The notes under the pieces were generated by a model, which searched no databases, was not told the DNA's origin, and was given only the letters and a program-made list of their open reading frames with translations. Both the position numbers and the translations under genes were made by a program. A DNA stretch of 9,035 nt from Chloroflexota bacterium (GTDB lineage: Bacteria > Chloroflexota > Limnocylindria > P2-11E): positions 1 through 9,035 of the forward strand of contig JANXXG010000110.1 in assembly GCA_025350745.1 (NCBI GenBank). Direction: 5' to 3'. Below, in pieces: positions 6,926 through 9,035 of this stretch; positions within the stretch are counted from its first letter, which is position 1, and every line of letters starts with the position of its first letter.

Positions 6926-7369
6926 CTACTCGCCATCCTCCTGGGTCAGGCGGAACATCATGTGGCGTCCGGTCACCGTGAGCGTCGCGAGCATGAATGC
7001 GGCGAAGAACGCGATCCCCGTGTTCGCCGCGGCGCCCAGTCCGAGGGCGACCGCGTTGAAAGCGAAGATCAGCACGAACCAGATCGTCATCGCGACGAGG
7101 GTCTCGCGCACCTGGAAGGTGATCGGCTTCCGCGGTGCCCTCCGAACGGGACGTTGCTCCGGCGGCAAGAGCGCTTCCGCGGCGCGCCGCGCGCGACGGT
7201 CGGCACGCATGACGCGCGTGACATACCAAAGGCTGAGCCCCATGAGGACGACCTCGACAACGACATGCCCGTACTCGCCGGTCACGAGCGAGAGCGGGAC
7301 GAACAGGAACGCGAGCACGAGCAGGATCGTCGCGAGCGTCGAGCCGAGGATCGTCATTCCGCGGCGCAT
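6926..7369 (-). CDS. Small four-helix membrane protein of unknown function
   Basis: The product has 147 residues in two helical hairpins. Membrane segments lie at about 6-29 ('ILGSTLATILLVLAFLFVPL'), 34-54, 89-112 and 115-134. Between the hairpins is an Arg-rich loop (about 52-82, including 'RADRRARRAAE' and 'EQRPVRRAPRKP'). By the positive-inside rule this loop and both termini face the cytoplasm. I do not recognise a family or any catalytic motif. The ATG at 7369 overlaps the EVE gene's stop by one base (TGATG), which indicates coupled translation. An ATG at 7357 is a second possible start and would remove four residues. The frame stays open upstream, but that part lies over the EVE gene and does not look like protein. 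The gene is followed 19 nt later by the LLM oxidoreductase gene. Confidence 0.75.
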   Translation of the reverse strand: MRRGMTILGSTLATILLVLAFLFVPLSLVTGEYGHVVVEVVLMGLSLWYVTRVMRADRRARRAAEALLPPEQRPVRRAPRKPITFQVRETLVAMTIWFVLIFAFNAVALGLGAAANTGIAFFAAFMLATLTVTGRHMMFRLTQEDGE

Positions 7370-7827
7370 CAGGCGGCCAGCGCCCTCTCGATGACGGAGA
7401 AGTCCCGTCGTCCGATCTCGTGCAGGTTGCCCTGGAACGCGAGGCGCCAGTGCGGCCGCGGCCACCGCCGAGTGAACGCGAGCCGATCGACCAGGTCCAC
7501 GGCGGGTACCGCGTCCTTCGGGTCGCGCACGATGTCACGCACGATCCTGAACCGCCACGGGTACGGATCGACGGAGGTGGTCGACACCCAGATCGGCTTC
7601 GTGTCCATGAACACAGGGGATGCGACGGTCGCCGTCGCGACGAATCCCCCGACCCCGACGAGATACCAGCAGATCCGATCACCCGGACCCATGCGCTCGA
7701 CCGTGCGGCGATGCCGTGTCTTCACGCCCTGCACCGTGAAGCGATGCGCCCGCGTGCGCGCGTAGTTGTGCGGCGTCGTCACGAGCATCCAGCAGGCCGG
7801 CGTGTTCAGGCGTGATCCTCGATCCAT
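7369..7827 (-). CDS. EVE-domain protein
   Basis: The product has 152 residues from the ATG at 7827. The segment 'ACWMLVTTPHNYARTRAHRFTVQGVKTRHRRTVERMGPGDRICWYLVGVGGFVATATVAS' has the layout of an EVE domain: an opening Trp strand, a basic middle, then 'xPGDxixxYl' followed by small hydrophobic strands. EVE folds are related to PUA and YTH domains. Known members bind modified bases or RNA, and many EVE-like proteins are fused to restriction or RNA-modifying enzymes. This one stands alone, and its ligand is unknown. A CTG at 7809, overlapping the moaE stop as CTGA, is a serious alternative start. It has GAGG 7 nt upstream, whereas the ATG at 7827 has no ribosome site and would overlap moaE by 22 nt. 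The CTG start would give 146 residues beginning four residues before 'CWMLVTT'. The stop overlaps the start of the membrane-protein gene. Confidence 0.72.
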   Translation of the reverse strand: MDRGSRLNTPACWMLVTTPHNYARTRAHRFTVQGVKTRHRRTVERMGPGDRICWYLVGVGGFVATATVASPVFMDTKPIWVSTTSVDPYPWRFRIVRDIVRDPKDAVPAVDLVDRLAFTRRWPRPHWRLAFQGNLHEIGRRDFSVIERALAA

Positions 7828-8474
7828 ACGGCGCCGTCGTCGGTGTATTCCTTCTTCCAGATCGGCACGATCCGTTTGAGCTCGTCGATCGCGTCGCGGG
7901 CCGCCGCGAATGCCGCTGCGCGGTGGGGCGCGGCGGCCGCGATGATGACGGCGATCTCGCCGATCGCGAGGTCCCCGACGCGGTGATGGATCGCGAGGCG
8001 GAGCGGCGCATGTAGCCCTTCCAGCCGGGCCGCGATCTCACGCATCTTCGCCTCGGCCATCTCGGGGTACGCCTCGTACTCGAGGTGCTGGACGGCTGTG
8101 CCGCGGCTCGCGTCCCGCACCGTTCCGAGAAAGATGACGATCCCGCCGGTGTCGCGACCGCTCACGGTCTCGATCGCCGCATCGATCGACAACGGATCGC
8201 CGCTCACGAGGATCCGGTCGCCTGCCCTCACCGCGCCACCGGACACCGGGGGAATGAGCGCGAGCTCGTCGCCATCGCCGATCGGGTCGTCGAGGCCCAC
8301 ATAGTCACGGTTCTTCGCGATGACGAGCTCCGGGATGTCGGAAAGTCGCGGGTGCTGACGCCGGAGCGCGGCGACCGCGTCACGCACCGTCGCGCCCGCA
8401 GGCAGATCGAGCAGGACCTGACCGGCTCCGACCACCTCGCGATACGACGCAAAGAGCCGAACGTTCACCTTCAT
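7806..8474 (-). CDS. moaD-moaE: MoaD-MoaE fusion, molybdopterin synthase
   Basis: The product has 222 residues and contains both subunits of molybdopterin synthase, which puts the dithiolene sulfurs into precursor Z (cPMP) to make molybdopterin in the cytoplasm. Residues 1-80 are MoaD, a ubiquitin-like sulfur carrier starting 'MKVNVRLFASYREVVG' and reaching 'LIPPVSGG', with the Gly-Gly at 79-80. After a short linker, residues about 92-222 are MoaE, with 'GGIVIFLGTVRD', 'LEYEAYPEMA', 'HRVGDLAIGEIAVII', 'APHRAAAFAA' and 'KRIVPIWKKEY'. Lys200 and Lys207 are seven residues apart, like the active-site Lys119 and Lys126 of E. coli MoaE. MoaD normally needs a free Gly-Gly C-terminus to carry the thiocarboxylate, so this fusion should be cleaved after Gly80, as is known for the actinobacterial fusion MoaX. 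I chose ATG 8474 over ATG 8501 because MoaD begins 'MKVNV' and a -10-like box lies 7 nt before it. The EVE gene overlaps the 3' end. Confidence 0.93.
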   Translation of the reverse strand: MKVNVRLFASYREVVGAGQVLLDLPAGATVRDAVAALRRQHPRLSDIPELVIAKNRDYVGLDDPIGDGDELALIPPVSGGAVRAGDRILVSGDPLSIDAAIETVSGRDTGGIVIFLGTVRDASRGTAVQHLEYEAYPEMAEAKMREIAARLEGLHAPLRLAIHHRVGDLAIGEIAVIIAAAAPHRAAAFAAARDAIDELKRIVPIWKKEYTDDGAVWIEDHA

Positions 8475-8506
8475 CGAGGCAATGGTACGTGCGAGAATCA
8501 CGCGGC
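8475..8506. promoter_or_regulatory. 32-bp divergent, apparently leaderless promoter region
   Basis: Only 32 bp separate the ATG of moaDE (minus) from the ATG of the CNNM gene (plus). On the minus strand TACCAT (8487-8482) lies 7 nt before the moaD ATG. On the plus strand GAGAAT (8493-8498) lies 8 nt before the CNNM ATG. Neither start has a Shine-Dalgarno. The -35 boxes would fall at or beyond the edges of this gap; TTCATC at 8470-8475, 17 bp from GAGAAT, is a weak candidate. Both messages would start at or within a few bases of their start codons. Confidence 0.45.
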
Positions 8507-9035
8507 ATGGACGCGAGCAGCGCGATACCCGCGATCCTGATCACGCTCGTCCTCATCCTGCTCAACGGCTTCTTCGTCGCCGCCGAGTATGCGTTCGTAC
8601 GGGTCCGGCGCACCCAGCTCGAAGAGGTGGCGGCGACCGGCAGCGCTCGCGCTCGCCTCGCGGCCCGCATCGAGGGCTCGCTGGATACGTACATCTCGGC
8701 GTCCCAGCTCGGCGTCACGCTGGCGTCCCTTGCGATCGGCTGGATCGGCGAACCGGCAATGGCGGCGCTCATCGCGCCGGCCTTCACCTGGCTGAGGGAA
8801 CGCTCGGACGCGGCGTTCCACATCGTGTCGTTCACTCTGGCGTTCGGGGTGATCACCTACCTCCATGTGGTGATCGGCGAGCTCGCGCCGAAGTACCTCT
8901 CGATCCAACGCGCGCTCGGCGTCGCGCTTTGGTGCGCGCTCCCGCTGCACGCGTTCTTTGTCGTGTTGAGCCCGTTCATCACGGTGGTGAAGGTCAGCGC
9001 GGACGGGTTGGTCGGGCTCTTCGGCATCAAGACCA
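8507..9035 (+). CDS. CNNM/DUF21 transporter (HlyC/CorC family), N-terminal part
   Basis: The ORF begins with ATG at 8507 and runs off the right edge, giving 176 residues. It is the N-terminal CNNM (DUF21) membrane domain of the bacterial HlyC/CorC/CNNM family, whose characterised members handle Mg2+, Co2+ or Na+. Family marks are 'LLNGFFVAAEYAFVRVRRTQLEE' at about 18-40, 'SASQLGVTLASLAIGWIGEPA' at about 64-84 and 'VVIGELAPKYLSI' at about 121-133. Hydrophobic segments lie at about 7-30, 66-90, 104-125 and 138-165. A pair of CBS domains and a C-terminal CorC_HlyC domain would be expected beyond the window. There is no Shine-Dalgarno, and a GAGAAT box lies 8 nt before the ATG. 'Hemolysin' in database names for this family is historical; transport is the better reading. 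Confidence 0.88.
   Translation, partial: MDASSAIPAILITLVLILLNGFFVAAEYAFVRVRRTQLEEVAATGSARARLAARIEGSLDTYISASQLGVTLASLAIGWIGEPAMAALIAPAFTWLRERSDAAFHIVSFTLAFGVITYLHVVIGELAPKYLSIQRALGVALWCALPLHAFFVVLSPFITVVKVSADGLVGLFGIKT

Noticed and set aside
6801..7765. Long open frames on both strands over the EVE and membrane-protein genes (6801-7682 minus, 6893-7765 plus)
   Set aside because: Their translations are Arg-rich and patternless. The EVE fold, the membrane segments and the tight overlaps of the chosen frames explain the region better.
8380..8950. Minus-strand frames opposite the CNNM gene (8380-8856 and 8498-8950)
   Set aside because: The plus strand encodes unmistakable CNNM motifs and membrane helices, and these are its shadows.
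1..9035. CRISPR array, insertion sequence, tRNA or rRNA, phage or defence cassette
   Set aside because: I found no short regularly spaced repeats, terminal inverted repeats with a transposase, cloverleaf-like sequence or defence enzyme. The window looks like ordinary chromosomal housekeeping and accessory metabolism.

Overview
This 9-kb window comes from a GC-rich, densely packed bacterial genome with almost no non-coding DNA. The gene content would fit a Chloroflexota (Limnocylindria-like) or actinobacterium-like lineage: an F420/flavin-type luciferase-like oxidoreductase, a MoaD-MoaE fusion, a von Willebrand factor A (VWA) protein paired with a Mg-chelatase/MoxR-like ATPase, and promoters that look leaderless. 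The phylum is inferred from gene types and composition, not demonstrated. I see no mobile element, CRISPR array, tRNA or rRNA.

Layout. (1) At the left edge is the C-terminal part of a probably secreted protein made of Ig-like repeats of about 110 residues (+). (2) It converges, 3 bp apart, with a minus-strand pair running right to left: an AAA+ ATPase (2918-4318) followed 8 nt later by a 660-residue VWA protein (927-2909). (3) Divergent from the ATPase, across 46 bp, is a plus-strand pair: a 47-residue AtzG/GatC-like small protein (4365-4508) and an amidase-signature hydrolase (4505-5956). The amidase has no ATG, GTG or TTG where its fold must begin. A CTG overlapping the upstream stop as CTGA is the best start. 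(4) A minus-strand cluster follows, read right to left: moaD-moaE fusion (7806-8474), EVE-domain protein (7369-7827), small four-helix membrane protein (6926-7369) and LLM-class oxidoreductase (5953-6906). The oxidoreductase and the amidase converge so tightly that both stops lie in one CTAG palindrome. (5) At the right edge, divergent from moaD across 32 bp, starts a CNNM/DUF21 membrane transporter (HlyC/CorC family), cut by the window end.

How they work together. The ATPase and VWA protein very likely form one chaperone-like machine of the MoxR/Mg-chelatase type, with an unknown client. The small protein and amidase look like a GatC/AtzG-plus-GatA/AtzE style heterodimer. The MoaD-MoaE fusion supplies both halves of molybdopterin synthase. 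The EVE, membrane and LLM genes follow it with overlaps or short gaps, but no shared pathway is evident.

The most interesting points are the conserved but functionally unknown ATPase-VWA pair, two gene junctions of CTGA form that suggest CTG initiation, the shared CTAG stop, and repeated TAnnnT-type boxes 7-8 nt before start codons, which suggest leaderless transcripts.
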